25,908 nt of DNA, from positions 1-25,908 of the forward strand of contig DHTG01000032.1 in NCBI GenBank assembly GCA_002411545.1, written 5' to 3'. The translations under genes were made by a program, and so were the position numbers. This stretch comes from Bacteroidales bacterium UBA5266 (GTDB lineage: Bacteria; Bacteroidota; Bacteroidia; Bacteroidales; WCHB1-69). Shown piece after piece: positions 8,844-17,588 of the stretch. The notes beneath the pieces are model-generated. The model was not told the origin of the DNA. It searched no databases and saw only the letters and a list, made by a program, of their open reading frames with translations. How positions within the stretch are numbered: the first letter of the stretch is position 1; the number at the start of each line of letters is the position of its first letter.

Positions 8844-10985
8844 ATGGCAGTTATAGGAAAAATCAGACAACATTCCGTAATTTTGTTGGTAGTGGTGGCA
8901 GTAGCCTTGCTGGCATTTATTGTAGGCGACTTTGTCAAACCCGGTAATAAACACCTCAGTGAATTTATCAAGATAGGAAAACAAAATGTCGATTATTATA
9001 CGTTCATGGATCAATATAATTATTATAGCGAAATCCTGAAACAAAATGGAGCGGAAAATGTAGAAGCCGAGGCGAATAATTATACCTTCAACGAAATGGT
9101 TGATTCCTTGATTCTTCAAGATCAATACAGGTATTTAGGCATTACGATAACGGCCGAGGAGATTAGAGATTTAATGGTCGGCCCCAATCCACATCAATAT
9201 GCCCGTCGCTTTTTTGGCGGTCCCGATGGAAATTATGATATGCAATTGGCGCAAGGCTTCCTTGATAATATGGACCAATACGACTCTGCTTCTAAAGCAA
9301 ATTATCTGTATATTGAACGTTTAGTCGAAAAAGAAGCCTTCCGAAATAAATATTTAAACCTTTTGGCGAAATCTTTTTATACGCCCAAAATCTTTGCACG
9401 CAAGGCACAAGAAGAAAGCCAAATGAGAGCAAATCTTCAATTAGCACAAATCTCCTATAGCCATGAATTGGTATCGGATGATAAAATCACCGTGAAAGAA
9501 GAAGATATGCAGAAATGGTATGAAGAAAATATCTATCGTTTTCCGCAAGACGAAGAATTGAGAAACATAGAATATGTACTGTTTGAAATTAAACCTTCGG
9601 CTCAGGATTTACAAGATATCGAAAATGAAGTAAGAGAAAAATATGCCCAATTTCTCGAAACCGAATCACCGAAAATGTTTATCAATAGCATGGTGGATGC
9701 TCGTTTCGACAGTACATTTTACAAACGCAATGAATTGCCCCTGCATATTGATACCTTGTTGTTCGATGCACCGGTGGGTACCTTTATAGAACCTTTCATT
9801 GAGGATAATTATTGGATGTTTGCCAAATTATTGGATACAGAATCTCGTCCGGATTCCTTGCATGTAAGTTTTATGTTTTTCGCTTATGAAGGCATGCAAG
9901 ATGCTCCTCGTACCAAAGAACAAACACAAAATATCATCGATAGTGCTTTTCTAGCTTTGGTGAACGGACAAAATTTTTATGAGGTTGCCAATCAATTTTC
10001 CGATATCAAAGCCGACCCTCAAAACGATTCTTTGCGCGTATGGTTAGCCGACGGTAGTGATATGGTATTCTTCGATAGAAGTACTGCACAAGAGTTTTTT
10101 GATACCCTCAATCGTTTTTCGCCCGGCATCATGACCAAATATGAAGCCGAAGCGGGAACCTGGATTTTTATCCTCAATCATAAAACGGAAATCGAAAAGA
10201 AAATAAAAGTGGCTATCGGTAAGAAAATCATCGAAGCTTCGTCCGAGACCTTCGACAATATTGAAAGTGCTGCCAATAATTTCGTCAACGGCACCGATAC
10301 CTATAAAAAATTTGATAAAAAAGTCAATGATTTAGGCCTTAACAAACGTAGCTTTGAACGCTTAACGGCCATGGCGTATAATATACCTGGTATAAGTGTC
10401 AATGCACGAGAGATTATACGTTGGGCTTTTGATGAAAAAACCGAAAAAGGGGCTGTCTCCGCAGTCTTTCTGTTGAATGATGTCTTTGTGGTGGCTAGCC
10501 TGAAAGATATTTATCCCAAAGGTCATATGGCCTTAGACCAAGTGCGACCCTTTGTCGAATCCATGGTGAAAAGAGAAAAGAAAGCCGAAATATTGACTAA
10601 AACTATGAAAGCCACATTAGCCAAAACAAAAGATATACATCAAATTGCCAATCAATATAAATTGAATGTAGATACCATTCAAATCTCCTTTGCCGATCGT
10701 AATTTCGGTCATTACGGACCCGAAGCAGGGCTGATAGGTAAAATCTTTGCACAACAAGCTGGTCAAGAGCTTATACTTATGAAAGGAGATATGGGAATGT
10801 ATCTGATCCGTGTGCTGGCTTTGAACATTCCTTCTTCCTTGCAAATGGATGAAAATGGAAAAGCTTCCACCGATATGTATCTGCAACAACAAGGTATGAT
10901 GTATCAAAGCAAAGTACAGAATTCGGCCATGCCTGCACTCAAAAAATTATATAAAATCGAAGATAATCGGCATAAAGTTTTTTAA
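8844..10985 (+). CDS. PpiD/SurA-like peptidylprolyl isomerase, membrane-anchored
   Basis: A 713-residue protein with a single N-terminal membrane anchor (about residues 11-31, VILLVVVAVALLAFIVGDF) after a short basic MAVIGKIRQ start, and a large periplasmic part. The SurA_N-like helical domain follows, with FNEMVDSLILQDQYRYLGITITAEEIRDL. A region around residues 335-455 (DSLHVSFMFFAYEG, NGQNFYEVANQFSD, ending WIFILNHKTE) fits a divergent parvulin (rotamase) domain. This architecture is the PpiD-type folding factor of Bacteroidota, which assists proteins leaving the Sec channel and outer-membrane protein folding. Parvulin catalytic residues are not obvious, so chaperone activity without isomerase activity is possible. 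A DUF4878 lipoprotein follows 17 bases downstream, likely in the same transcript. Confidence 0.88.
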   Translation: MAVIGKIRQHSVILLVVVAVALLAFIVGDFVKPGNKHLSEFIKIGKQNVDYYTFMDQYNYYSEILKQNGAENVEAEANNYTFNEMVDSLILQDQYRYLGITITAEEIRDLMVGPNPHQYARRFFGGPDGNYDMQLAQGFLDNMDQYDSASKANYLYIERLVEKEAFRNKYLNLLAKSFYTPKIFARKAQEESQMRANLQLAQISYSHELVSDDKITVKEEDMQKWYEENIYRFPQDEELRNIEYVLFEIKPSAQDLQDIENEVREKYAQFLETESPKMFINSMVDARFDSTFYKRNELPLHIDTLLFDAPVGTFIEPFIEDNYWMFAKLLDTESRPDSLHVSFMFFAYEGMQDAPRTKEQTQNIIDSAFLALVNGQNFYEVANQFSDIKADPQNDSLRVWLADGSDMVFFDRSTAQEFFDTLNRFSPGIMTKYEAEAGTWIFILNHKTEIEKKIKVAIGKKIIEASSETFDNIESAANNFVNGTDTYKKFDKKVNDLGLNKRSFERLTAMAYNIPGISVNAREIIRWAFDEKTEKGAVSAVFLLNDVFVVASLKDIYPKGHMALDQVRPFVESMVKREKKAEILTKTMKATLAKTKDIHQIANQYKLNVDTIQISFADRNFGHYGPEAGLIGKIFAQQAGQELILMKGDMGMYLIRVLALNIPSSLQMDENGKASTDMYLQQQGMMYQSKVQNSAMPALKKLYKIEDNRHKVF

Positions 10986-11002
10986 CCTATAAATAAATTA
11001 GA

Positions 11003-11497
11003 ATGAAAAGAATAATTAACATCTTGTTTGTAGCTTCTTTAAGTTTCGTTTTCTTTGCTTGCTCCAACAATAAAAAAGAAGAAGTGGTCGAAAAGTATTA
11101 CACCCATTTTTTGAAAGGGGAATTCGAAGAAGCTAAAAAATTGGTTACCGAAGAACATCAAGGGCTCTGCGATCTGATGGCCAGCTTTGCTCCGGAAGAA
11201 GAAAAAGCTAAAATGGCTAAAACCGAAGTCAGTGTGACTAACATCAGCTGTGAAGATATCAACGATAGCATCAGCATCTGTTCTTGCCAAATCAAAACTT
11301 CCTACGAAGGGGAAGAAAAAACCATCGATGAAAAGGTAGAACTTAAAAAAGTGGGTAATGATTGGTATATCAATCAAGGGAAAGAATCTAACGAAGATAA
11401 AAAAGACGTAGACCAAGAGGAAAATATGCCTATTACTGCCTCGGAAGAAGAGATCTTAACCGAAGATACAATAATTGAATCCAATCCCGTAGAATAG
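11003..11497 (+). CDS. DUF4878-type lipoprotein
   Basis: A 164-residue secreted lipoprotein. The signal peptide ends in the lipobox FFAC (Cys at residue 20), directly followed by SNNKKEE. The mature domain starts VVEKYYTHFLKGEFEEAKKLV and continues with a KTEVSVTNISCEDINDS segment and a VGNDWYINQG close. This is the NTF2-like DUF4878 pattern of small cystatin- or NTF2-fold lipoproteins with unknown ligand. Four cysteines occur in the mature part (near residues 53, 84, 93 and 95), which could form disulfides. The last ~35 residues are very acidic and probably disordered. It lies 17 bases after the PpiD-like gene and is followed by a strong terminator, so the pair forms one unit. Confidence 0.82.
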   Translation: MKRIINILFVASLSFVFFACSNNKKEEVVEKYYTHFLKGEFEEAKKLVTEEHQGLCDLMASFAPEEEKAKMAKTEVSVTNISCEDINDSISICSCQIKTSYEGEEKTIDEKVELKKVGNDWYINQGKESNEDKKDVDQEENMPITASEEEILTEDTIIESNPVE

Positions 11498-11522
11498 TCA
11501 TGATTTTAAAATCCAATATATG

Positions 11523-11548
11523 AAGCTGTTCAACGAACAGCTTTTTTT
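11523..11548 (+). terminator. Rho-independent terminator after the DUF4878 gene
   Basis: A 9-bp perfect stem (AAGCTGTTC at 11523-11531, GAACAGCTT at 11535-11543), a three-base loop and a T run to 11548. It ends the PpiD-DUF4878 unit and lies just before the YiiX-like gene. Confidence 0.88.
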
Positions 11549-11563
11549 GTATAAGTATAATAG

Positions 11564-12226
11564 ATGTCACGGAAAAGAAGTTTTATCATCCTCTGTATCC
11601 TTTGTCTTTTTGTTGCGGGCCTAGTACTTTTTATCCATTTATATGAAAGCCAAAGCAAACAAAAAGAGCAAAGCAATCCATATCGCTTGGAGGCAGGCGA
11701 AATAGCCTTGTTGCAAGAAGGCGATTTGATATTCCGCAAAGGATTTGGCATCATCAGCGATTGCATAGCTCGCACCACCCAAGTGTGTTATAACATTTCT
11801 CACGTAGGGGTGCTATGCAAGGATGCTCAACACCGATGGATGGTCATACATACCGTTTCCAACACCTTGGTGAATGTCGACGGCATGCAAATCGATGAGC
11901 TCGCTCACTTTGTCCGGCAAAGTTATCCGAATACGATCGTCGTATTGCGTTACCGTCACGGGAGCGACAGTAGCAGGGCAGCCATAGTGCGCCAAGCCTA
12001 TCATTACTTAGACAGACAAATACCTTTCGACGATACTTTCGATATGCAGGATACGAGCGAATTCTTTTGTACGGAATTTATACGGAAATTATTTCTTGAT
12101 GTATATAAGAAAGATTTGTATGAGTTAGCAAGCGACCATCCCTATGCTAGCTTGCGTTTTGGCCCTTTCTGGAATGCTGATAATTTCAGCACGGTGTTCG
12201 CTCATCAAGAGAAACAGACACGCTAA
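11564..12226 (+). CDS. YiiX-like permuted NlpC/P60 cysteine hydrolase
   Basis: A 220-residue protein with an N-terminal hydrophobic anchor or signal (about residues 7-26) and a periplasmic domain. The catalytic pattern is that of permuted papain-like (YiiX/YebB) enzymes: GDLIFRKGFG (53-62), then the catalytic His in YNISHVGVL (His80), a middle strand region IVVLRYRHG, and the catalytic Cys late in the chain in FFCTEFIRKLF (Cys169, with Glu171). His before Cys distinguishes the permuted family from ordinary NlpC/P60. Members are thought to cleave peptide or amide bonds in cell-wall or lipid-linked substrates; the substrate here is unknown. It starts 16 bases after a terminator, and no clear TAnnTTTG box was seen for it. 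It could be driven by read-through or by a weak promoter inside the terminator region. Confidence 0.83.
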   Translation: MSRKRSFIILCILCLFVAGLVLFIHLYESQSKQKEQSNPYRLEAGEIALLQEGDLIFRKGFGIISDCIARTTQVCYNISHVGVLCKDAQHRWMVIHTVSNTLVNVDGMQIDELAHFVRQSYPNTIVVLRYRHGSDSSRAAIVRQAYHYLDRQIPFDDTFDMQDTSEFFCTEFIRKLFLDVYKKDLYELASDHPYASLRFGPFWNADNFSTVFAHQEKQTR

Positions 12227-12276
12227 TGTTTTCAGATTAATACAATCGGATAGTCTGAAATTTCAAAAAAAAAATG

Positions 12277-12284
12277 TACTTTTG
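12277..12284 (+). promoter_or_regulatory. -7 promoter element of gpmA
   Basis: TACTTTTG followed by CA, matching TAnnTTTG. TCTG at 12254-12257, 19 bases upstream, may act as a weak -33 element. An imperfect hairpin (12230-12238 with 12252-12260, one G-T pair) lies just upstream and could weakly terminate the preceding gene, though it lacks a good T tract. Confidence 0.65.
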
Positions 12285-12329
12285 CATAAAAACTATCCAA
12301 ACGAAATAAAAATTATTAATTGAAAAAAG

Positions 12330-13079
12330 ATGTATAAATTAGTATTGTTACGACACGGGGAAAGCGAATGGAACAAAGAAAATCGTTTTACCGGATGGAC
12401 AGATGTCGATTTGTCGGAAAGAGGCATAGAAGAAGCTAAACAAGCAGGTAGAACCTTGAAAGAAAATGGGTTTAGTTTTAAATACGCCTACACATCCTAT
12501 TTGAAACGGGCGATTAAAACTTTGTTTATTGCGATGGAAGAGATGGATGAGTTATGGATTCCCGTTGAAAAGACATGGCGATTGAACGAAAAACATTACG
12601 GCTTTTTGCAAGGACTCAATAAAAAAGAAACAGTCGAAAAATATGGCGATGAGAAAGTCTTGCTATGGAGAAGAAGCTATAACATAGCACCGCCCCCTCT
12701 TCCCGACAGCGATCCGCGACATCCTATGCACGACGAGCGATATAGAGATATTCAGGAAGAAGGAGCTAAACCCGGTACCGAATCCTTGAGCGATACTATC
12801 AACCGCATCATACCTTATTGGGAAAACGAAATTGTTCCCAATCTCATGAAATATCGTGAAGTGATTATCAGTGCGCATGGAAATAGTTTACGGGCCATTG
12901 TGAAATACGTTAAAAATATTACCGATGAGGATATCATTGCCTTGAATCTTCCGACAGGAATTCCGTATGTGTTTGAATTCGATGATGACATGCGCCTTAT
13001 TAAAGATTATTTCCTCGCCGATGAGGCTGTATTAAAAGCCTTGATGGAAGAAGTGGCCAATCAAATAAAAAAAGATTAA
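12330..13079 (+). CDS. gpmA: 2,3-bisphosphoglycerate-dependent phosphoglycerate mutase
   Basis: A 249-residue cytoplasmic glycolytic enzyme that interconverts 3- and 2-phosphoglycerate through a phosphohistidine. The signature LVLLRHGESEWN contains the phosphorylated His9. ENRFTGWTDVDLSERG follows, then RLNEKHYG with the acid-base Glu87, and SAHGNSLRAIVKY with the second active-site His183. The length matches the dPGM type (about 250 residues), and the full substrate-binding insert (YNIAPPPLP...HPMHDERY) is present, so this is a true mutase and not a general histidine phosphatase. It has its own promoter box at 12277. The next four plus-strand genes follow closely and may be co-transcribed. 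Confidence 0.96.
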   Translation: MYKLVLLRHGESEWNKENRFTGWTDVDLSERGIEEAKQAGRTLKENGFSFKYAYTSYLKRAIKTLFIAMEEMDELWIPVEKTWRLNEKHYGFLQGLNKKETVEKYGDEKVLLWRRSYNIAPPPLPDSDPRHPMHDERYRDIQEEGAKPGTESLSDTINRIIPYWENEIVPNLMKYREVIISAHGNSLRAIVKYVKNITDEDIIALNLPTGIPYVFEFDDDMRLIKDYFLADEAVLKALMEEVANQIKKD

Positions 13080-13092
13080 GTGTTCAAAGCAT

Positions 13093-13812
13093 ATGCCGAA
13101 TCAATGGGTCATACCGGATGTTCACGGGTGTTATTATACCTTGAAAAGTCTTGTGGAAAATCACATTCGATTGACCCGGGACGATGAGTTGTATTTGTTG
13201 GGTGATTTGATTGACCGCGGAAAATATTCCAAACAAGTGCTGGATTATTTAATGGATCTCGAAAAACAAGGATATAGCATCAAGCCTGTTAGAGGGAATC
13301 ACGAAGCCTATTTTTTATCGGCCTATCAAAGCGAATTGACGCATAAAAAGACATTCTTTGGAAAATCTCACAGTAAGGAATTTATGTTCTGGTATAGGGT
13401 AGGAGGGAAGGAAAGCCTGGAGAGTTTCCAAGTGGATAACATACAAGATATTTCGCCTTCTTATGTGAAATGGATAGAAAAAATGCCCTATTATTATATC
13501 CTCAATCGCTTTATCATCGTACATGCAGGTTTGAATTTTACGATCGAAAATCCCTTGCAAGATAAATATTATATGTTGAATGCTACCCATTTTCAAGTCA
13601 TACCCGAAAAAATAGGCCATAAAATCATTATTCACGGACACATCCCTTTAAGCATGGATGGCATAGATACTCTTTTAAAAGAAAAAGAGATGTATCATTA
13701 CATATGCATAGACAACGGCTGTTATTACGAGCAGGAAGATGCTTATGGTAGCTTATTAGCCTTAAATCTACAAAACATGGAGTTGCTTTCACAAGTAAAT
13801 ATTGATCATTAA
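13093..13812 (+). CDS. PPP-family metallophosphatase (serine/threonine phosphatase-like)
   Basis: A 239-residue cytoplasmic protein with the full set of calcineurin-like metal motifs. These are [12 protein letters not shown] (Asp9, His11), [12 protein letters not shown] (Asp38, Asp41, Arg42), [10 protein letters not shown] (Asn69, His70), a later IIVHAGLNF, and HGHIPL. The PPP signature places it with bacterial PrpA/PrpE and ApaH-like enzymes, which act on phosphoproteins or dinucleoside polyphosphates; the substrate cannot be told. It begins 13 bases after gpmA and ends 2 bases before trmD, so co-transcription with both is likely. Confidence 0.88.
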   Translation: MPNQWVIPDVHGCYYTLKSLVENHIRLTRDDELYLLGDLIDRGKYSKQVLDYLMDLEKQGYSIKPVRGNHEAYFLSAYQSELTHKKTFFGKSHSKEFMFWYRVGGKESLESFQVDNIQDISPSYVKWIEKMPYYYILNRFIIVHAGLNFTIENPLQDKYYMLNATHFQVIPEKIGHKIIIHGHIPLSMDGIDTLLKEKEMYHYICIDNGCYYEQEDAYGSLLALNLQNMELLSQVNIDH

Positions 13813-13814
13813 AG

Positions 13815-14507
13815 ATGAGAATCGACCTCTTAACTTTATTTCCGGCTATGTTTAGCGGATTCTTTTCGGAATCCATACTCAAACGTGCGCAAGATAAGCA
13901 TTTGCTTGAGATTCATCTACATGATATCCGTGACTATACTACCGACAAGCATCGCCGTGTGGACGATTATCCTTACAGCGGAGAAGCCGGTATGCTGATG
14001 AAAATTGAGCCTATTGCCGCTTGCATCGAAAGACTTCAACAAGAAAGAACCTATGACGAAGTGATTTTTCTGACTCCCGACGGCGAACGCTTGCATCAGT
14101 CTATGGCCAATCAGCTCTCCATGCTCAAGAATGTAATATTGTTGTGTGGCCATTATAAAGGCATTGACGAACGTATCCGCGAGTTGTTTATCACCCGCGA
14201 AATATCCATAGGCGATTATGTGCTCTCCGGAGGTGAACTGCCTGCTGCTGTTTTGGTGGATGCCATGGCCAGACTCATACCCGGAGTCTTGAACGACGAG
14301 AGCTCCGCCCTCTCCGATTCTTATCAATATGAATTGTTGTCGCCTCCCGTATATACGCGACCTTACGATTACAAAGGACACAAAGTGCCCGATATACTAC
14401 TCTCGGGCAACGAAAAAGAAATCAAAGAATGGAAATTACAAAAAGCCATCGAAAAAACCCGAAAGAAACGTCCCGATTTGTTGCAAAATTATGATGCTGA
14501 ATCATGA
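13815..14507 (+). CDS. trmD: tRNA (guanine-N1)-methyltransferase
   Basis: A 230-residue SPOUT enzyme that forms m1G37 next to the anticodon with S-adenosylmethionine, preventing +1 frameshifting. The N-terminal [17 protein letters not shown] is the family start. The knot region holds [17 protein letters not shown], then [21 protein letters not shown] with the catalytic Asp in the LSDS segment further on ([10 protein letters not shown]). The C-terminal domain has [19 protein letters not shown] and the helix ending KKRPDLL. The glycine-rich loop that usually reads GGxAGM is SGEAGM here, a small departure. It begins 2 bases after the phosphatase gene and overlaps the region upstream of the next methyltransferase. 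rplS and rimM are not adjacent. Confidence 0.95.
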   Translation: MRIDLLTLFPAMFSGFFSESILKRAQDKHLLEIHLHDIRDYTTDKHRRVDDYPYSGEAGMLMKIEPIAACIERLQQERTYDEVIFLTPDGERLHQSMANQLSMLKNVILLCGHYKGIDERIRELFITREISIGDYVLSGGELPAAVLVDAMARLIPGVLNDESSALSDSYQYELLSPPVYTRPYDYKGHKVPDILLSGNEKEIKEWKLQKAIEKTRKKRPDLLQNYDAES

Positions 14508-14560
14508 TTTTCAGCATCTTTCGATGTTTCACAAGATGTATTAAAGCAATAAACGATCCT

Positions 14561-15133
14561 ATGTCTGCCTATAAAAACGAAAAATTATCCATGGAAGAAT
14601 TACAACGTATTAGCGTTGAAGAGTTTAAGCAGAGTGAAAAACTTCCGCTGACACTTGTCCTCGACGATGTACGAAGCATGAACAATGTGGGTTCGGTATT
14701 CCGTACGGCCGATGCGTTTCGCATAGAGCATATCTGTTTGTGTGGAATCACAGCCCAACCTCCGCATAAAGAAATTGAAAAAACAGCCCTCGGTGCTACC
14801 GAATCGGTACAATGGTCCTATTATACGAAAACCTTACAAGCTGTTGAACATTTAATCGAAAATCAATATGAAGTCTATGCGGTCGAACAAACCAAAAATA
14901 GCCTCCCGTTATCGTCGTTTCACCTACATCCTCATACAAAAATCGCCCTTGTCTTTGGTCACGAAGTCATGGGTGTGAAACAGGAAGTGATTGATCGTTG
15001 CCGGGCAAGCATTGAAATACCGCAATTCGGAACCAAGCATTCGCTCAATATTGCAGTCAGCGCCGGCATCCTGATGTGGCATATATTTTATCAATTAATT
15101 CAAAAAGACCAGAAATATGAAACCCTCCGCTAA
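14561..15133 (+). CDS. TrmH/SpoU-family RNA 2'-O-methyltransferase
   Basis: A 190-residue SPOUT methyltransferase from the chosen start. Motif 1 is LVLDDVRSMNNVGSVFRTADAF, motif 2 ALVFGHEVMGVKQEVIDRC and motif 3 IPQFGTKHSLNIAVSAGILMW, which together form the knotted SAM site; the Asn and Arg of motif 1 are present. It methylates a ribose in tRNA or rRNA, target unknown, and lacks an extra N-terminal RNA-binding domain. An in-frame ATG at 14504 would overlap trmD and add a cysteine-rich 19-residue piece that does not look like the family. The ATG at 14561 (MSAYKNEK) or the later one at 14591 fits better. It overlaps the start of the flavin reductase gene by 17 bases. Confidence 0.87.
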   Translation: MSAYKNEKLSMEELQRISVEEFKQSEKLPLTLVLDDVRSMNNVGSVFRTADAFRIEHICLCGITAQPPHKEIEKTALGATESVQWSYYTKTLQAVEHLIENQYEVYAVEQTKNSLPLSSFHLHPHTKIALVFGHEVMGVKQEVIDRCRASIEIPQFGTKHSLNIAVSAGILMWHIFYQLIQKDQKYETLR

Positions 15134-15707
15134 AATAAGTTTACCTCCCGGCAATATGCTCAATCCATTACCGGTAGTCATGGTTAGTTGCGGCTCTATC
15201 CCCGACGATTATAACATCATCACCGTAGCCTGGTGCGGCACCATTTGCTCTGAGCCTCCGATGTGCTACGTTTCTATCCGTCGCGAACGACACTCCTACG
15301 ACCTTGTTAAGAAATACAAAGAATTTGTCATTAATCTATGTACCCAAGAGCTTTGTGCCATTACCGATTGGTGTGGCGTACGTTCCGGACGTAAATACAA
15401 TAAATTTCAACTCATGAACATCACAGCCATGGCAGCCGAAAAAGTGAAGGCTCCCCTCATCGCTGAATCACCTTTGAATATAGAATGTATTGTCAAAGAG
15501 ATTATTTCTTTGGGAAGTCATGATATGTTTATAGCCGAGGTCGTGGCTGTACACGCCGATGAAAAATTACTTGATCCAAAAACACAAGCGCTCAGACTTG
15601 ATAAGGCTGATTTGGTGTCTTATAGTCATGGGAATTATTATAGCTTGGGAGAAAAAATCGGTAAGTTCGGATTCTCCGTGCAAAAGAAAACATCGAAGAA
15701 AAAATAA
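15117..15707 (+). CDS. Flavin reductase-like domain protein (flavoredoxin type)
   Basis: A 196-residue FMN-binding split-barrel protein. The N-terminal PLPVVMVSCGSIPDDYNIITVAWCG stretch, the CSEPPMCYVSIRRERHSYDLV stretch and the FVINL strand are typical of flavin reductase-like proteins, where they line the FMN pocket. The C-terminus (LVSYSHGNYYSLGEKIGKFGFSV) also matches the usual closing strand. Such proteins bind FMN and may pass electrons to partner enzymes; the electron donor and partner are not visible here. A basic KKTSKKK tail ends the protein. The gene overlaps the TrmH-family gene by 17 bases, suggesting translational coupling and a shared transcript. Confidence 0.86.
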   Translation: MKPSAKISLPPGNMLNPLPVVMVSCGSIPDDYNIITVAWCGTICSEPPMCYVSIRRERHSYDLVKKYKEFVINLCTQELCAITDWCGVRSGRKYNKFQLMNITAMAAEKVKAPLIAESPLNIECIVKEIISLGSHDMFIAEVVAVHADEKLLDPKTQALRLDKADLVSYSHGNYYSLGEKIGKFGFSVQKKTSKKK

Positions 15708-15769
15708 TAAATCTCATTCAAAGAATGATATCCTAAGTGTATCAACGTTTTGTTGCCGTTTGTGCTGAT

Positions 15770-15799
15770 AAACCCGATGCACTGACCGGATTTTTTTTA
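15770..15799 (+). terminator. Possible weak terminator after the flavin reductase gene
   Basis: A poor stem (AAAcCCG at about 15770-15776 with CGGaTTT at 15787-15793, one mismatch) runs into eight T residues. Nothing else recognisable lies in the 200-base convergent gap 15708-15910. Confidence 0.35.
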
Positions 15800-15910
15800 G
15801 GTTTGGATAATATTCGGCCATAGGTGCATCGTGTATAATCAGCATATCTCAGGTCATTGTGTGACTAAATTCCCAACTAGGAACAAATACCGGTATGCAA
15901 TCATGTGTTT

Positions 15911-16570
15911 TCATAGGATGAAATTCGCAAGTCCTTGTAAATAATCTAATGAATGATTTCCTTTGTTACACAAGAGATCGATGATGCTGAGGTTGGAAAT
16001 AAAATCACATCTGTCGCTAAACACTTGGGTATAGGGAGGAAAATCCTTGGTCAATACATGGCTCGTCGGCTTTTTGGGATGTAGGCTGTTGCGCAAATCC
16101 AGACAATCCGAAGGATATTCTTTTTGATAACGTTGGGTGAAAGTCAGAGTTTTACTTATCTTCAACAGACTACACAAAACATTCCATAAGTCAAGGTTGA
16201 AATCCCATAAAAAAGTAAAACTTTTGCGATAAAAACTTTCCAGGTAATCCCGATAATACAGGAAAAAGGGGCTGGTATTATAGGATGTTTCCAAGCTTTT
16301 CCAATGTATGGCTTGCCAGTTTTGAGTATAATCTATGCGAATATCCCGTATCAAAGCACCTTCGGAGGTGTATTTACGTATGGGTATAATCAAGGCTTTA
16401 GGACCCTCGGCGCTCGCTATCAAACAGCGGTTGCGATAGGATTGTTTCAGGTAGTGTTCCGCCGATTCCAGGTAGGTCTGTTCAGCCTGAAAAAAGGCGG
16501 CAAAATAGGCAAGGGGTGGCAAATATGCCGTAGTGAAAAGTACCGATGTGTATGGTTTTTGCTGTGTCAT
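15911..16570 (-). CDS. WbqC-like family protein
   Basis: A 219-residue protein of the WbqC-like family. Supporting features are the start VLFTTAYLPPLAYFAAFFQAE, the YLKQSYRNRCLIASAEGPKALIIPI segment and the WKSLETSYNTSPFFLYYRDYLESFY segment near residue 90, all characteristic. The family occurs widely in Bacteroidota, often next to lepB, and also in polysaccharide clusters; its biochemical role is unproven. Here lepB is not adjacent and the gene stands alone, facing the flavin reductase gene. The start at 16570 is supported by a promoter box at 16593-16600 on the same strand, about 23 bases upstream. Confidence 0.87.
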   Translation of the reverse strand: MTQQKPYTSVLFTTAYLPPLAYFAAFFQAEQTYLESAEHYLKQSYRNRCLIASAEGPKALIIPIRKYTSEGALIRDIRIDYTQNWQAIHWKSLETSYNTSPFFLYYRDYLESFYRKSFTFLWDFNLDLWNVLCSLLKISKTLTFTQRYQKEYPSDCLDLRNSLHPKKPTSHVLTKDFPPYTQVFSDRCDFISNLSIIDLLCNKGNHSLDYLQGLANFIL

Positions 16571-16592
16571 CCCATGATCTTAAAAAGAACTG

Positions 16593-16600
16593 CAAAAATA
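16593..16600 (-). promoter_or_regulatory. -7 promoter element of the WbqC-like gene
   Basis: On the minus strand it reads TATTTTTG followed by CA, matching TAnnTTTG. No -33 element is clear. The remaining gap to 16821 holds only a weak plus-strand ORF that I do not accept as a gene. Confidence 0.6.
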
Positions 16601-16821
16601 GTAAATATTGTGGAAAGTGGAGGGAATGAAAATGAAGTTTAAAGACGTTATTATTTTCTATATTTATATTACTTGTCCATGTTTGTTCTGTTCCATTTCA
16701 TGGATGATAAATGTAGAAACTATTAAACTAAATCCCTCTAAAGTCACGATAGTTAGAACATTTTTCTGCAAAAAAATAAAAAGATACCAAAGGGAGTTAC
16801 GGCAACTAAAAAATTAAAAAT

Positions 16822-17556
16822 TCATTGCTTCAAAGCTGCTTTGCTAAATATATAATCCGGGATTTGTTGGTTAAATTTGATGCTATTGATGATATAATCG
16901 GTTCCATCTCCCTGTTTTAGAGCATCCTTAAAATTGATTTTCATGGGATACCACCTGCTATCAATTTTCTTGAAATCTGAAAAAGTAAACACTTTTAACA
17001 ATTGCCCGCTTTTTGCGTAAAGTTCCTGTTTCATAGAAACATAACGTTCCGTATCAATCCAAATTCTGCGGGAATAATAGGCCACATCGGTGATTTTTGC
17101 TGTAAGTTCCAACACATAACAATTTCTTCCATTCATAGTATCTTTGCCTTGGAGTTTTACATTGTATACATCCAATAATTTCCTATCTTCCATCATATCT
17201 TCGTACGAAAGATCGGATCCCATTACCGATTGACGTAACATATGCCCGGATATTTGTATGGTACGATCGGTAGAAGGAGAATAAATCCAAAGACTATTTC
17301 CTAATTTTAACATTTTTGTTCCCTTACTGCCGGCAGGATAGAGATACTCTGTAAAAGACTTTTCGTTTCCAACCGTATGGCTTTTTGCTTTCAGTGTTCG
17401 TTGGTTCCGTTTGCCATGAATCACCATGGTTATTTCCGACACCGTATTTTCGGCGGAGATATTTTTATCCACTCTTTTTATAATTTCCTCTCCTGTTTGT
17501 GCATAGCTTGCTACAAAAAACAACAGAGCCATGCTTGTAAGCATTACGTTTTTCAT
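16822..17556 (-). CDS. LolA-like periplasmic protein (outer membrane lipoprotein-sorting protein type)
   Basis: A 244-residue protein with a signal peptide (residues 1-19, cleaved near SYAQ). The mature part begins with TGEEIIKRVDKNISAENTV and shows the pattern GSKGTKMLKLGNSLWIYSPSTDRTIQISG, then QSVMGSDLSYEDMME, CYVLELTAK and RIWIDTERYVSMKQELY. This is the PF17131-type, LolA/LppX-like half-barrel fold that binds lipids or lipoproteins in a hydrophobic groove. In other bacteria such proteins sit with RND or ABC exporters and outer-membrane barrels. Here it is the last gene of the TetR-barrel-ABC operon, 32 bases after the second permease. I infer that it carries a hydrophobic substrate between the ABC transporter and the outer membrane; the substrate is unknown. 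Confidence 0.87.
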   Translation of the reverse strand: MKNVMLTSMALLFFVASYAQTGEEIIKRVDKNISAENTVSEITMVIHGKRNQRTLKAKSHTVGNEKSFTEYLYPAGSKGTKMLKLGNSLWIYSPSTDRTIQISGHMLRQSVMGSDLSYEDMMEDRKLLDVYNVKLQGKDTMNGRNCYVLELTAKITDVAYYSRRIWIDTERYVSMKQELYAKSGQLLKVFTFSDFKKIDSRWYPMKINFKDALKQGDGTDYIINSIKFNQQIPDYIFSKAALKQ

Positions 17557-17588
17557 TATGATTATATTTTTTAGTTGTTCATTCTTAA

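Noticed and set aside
12230..12260. Terminator between the YiiX-like gene and gpmA
   Set aside because: The stem has a G-T pair and a 13-base loop and is followed by TTTC then A residues, so the T tract is missing; noted only as a weak hairpin.
14504..14560. Extended N-terminus of the TrmH-family protein starting inside trmD
   Set aside because: The added residues are Cys- and Phe-rich and unlike the family; the ATG at 14561 gives a normal start.
16608..16817. Plus-strand ORF of 69 residues between the WbqC-like and LolA-like genes
   Set aside because: No family resemblance, no promoter box, odd composition rich in Cys, Ile and Lys, and it lies in the promoter region of the WbqC-like gene; most likely chance.
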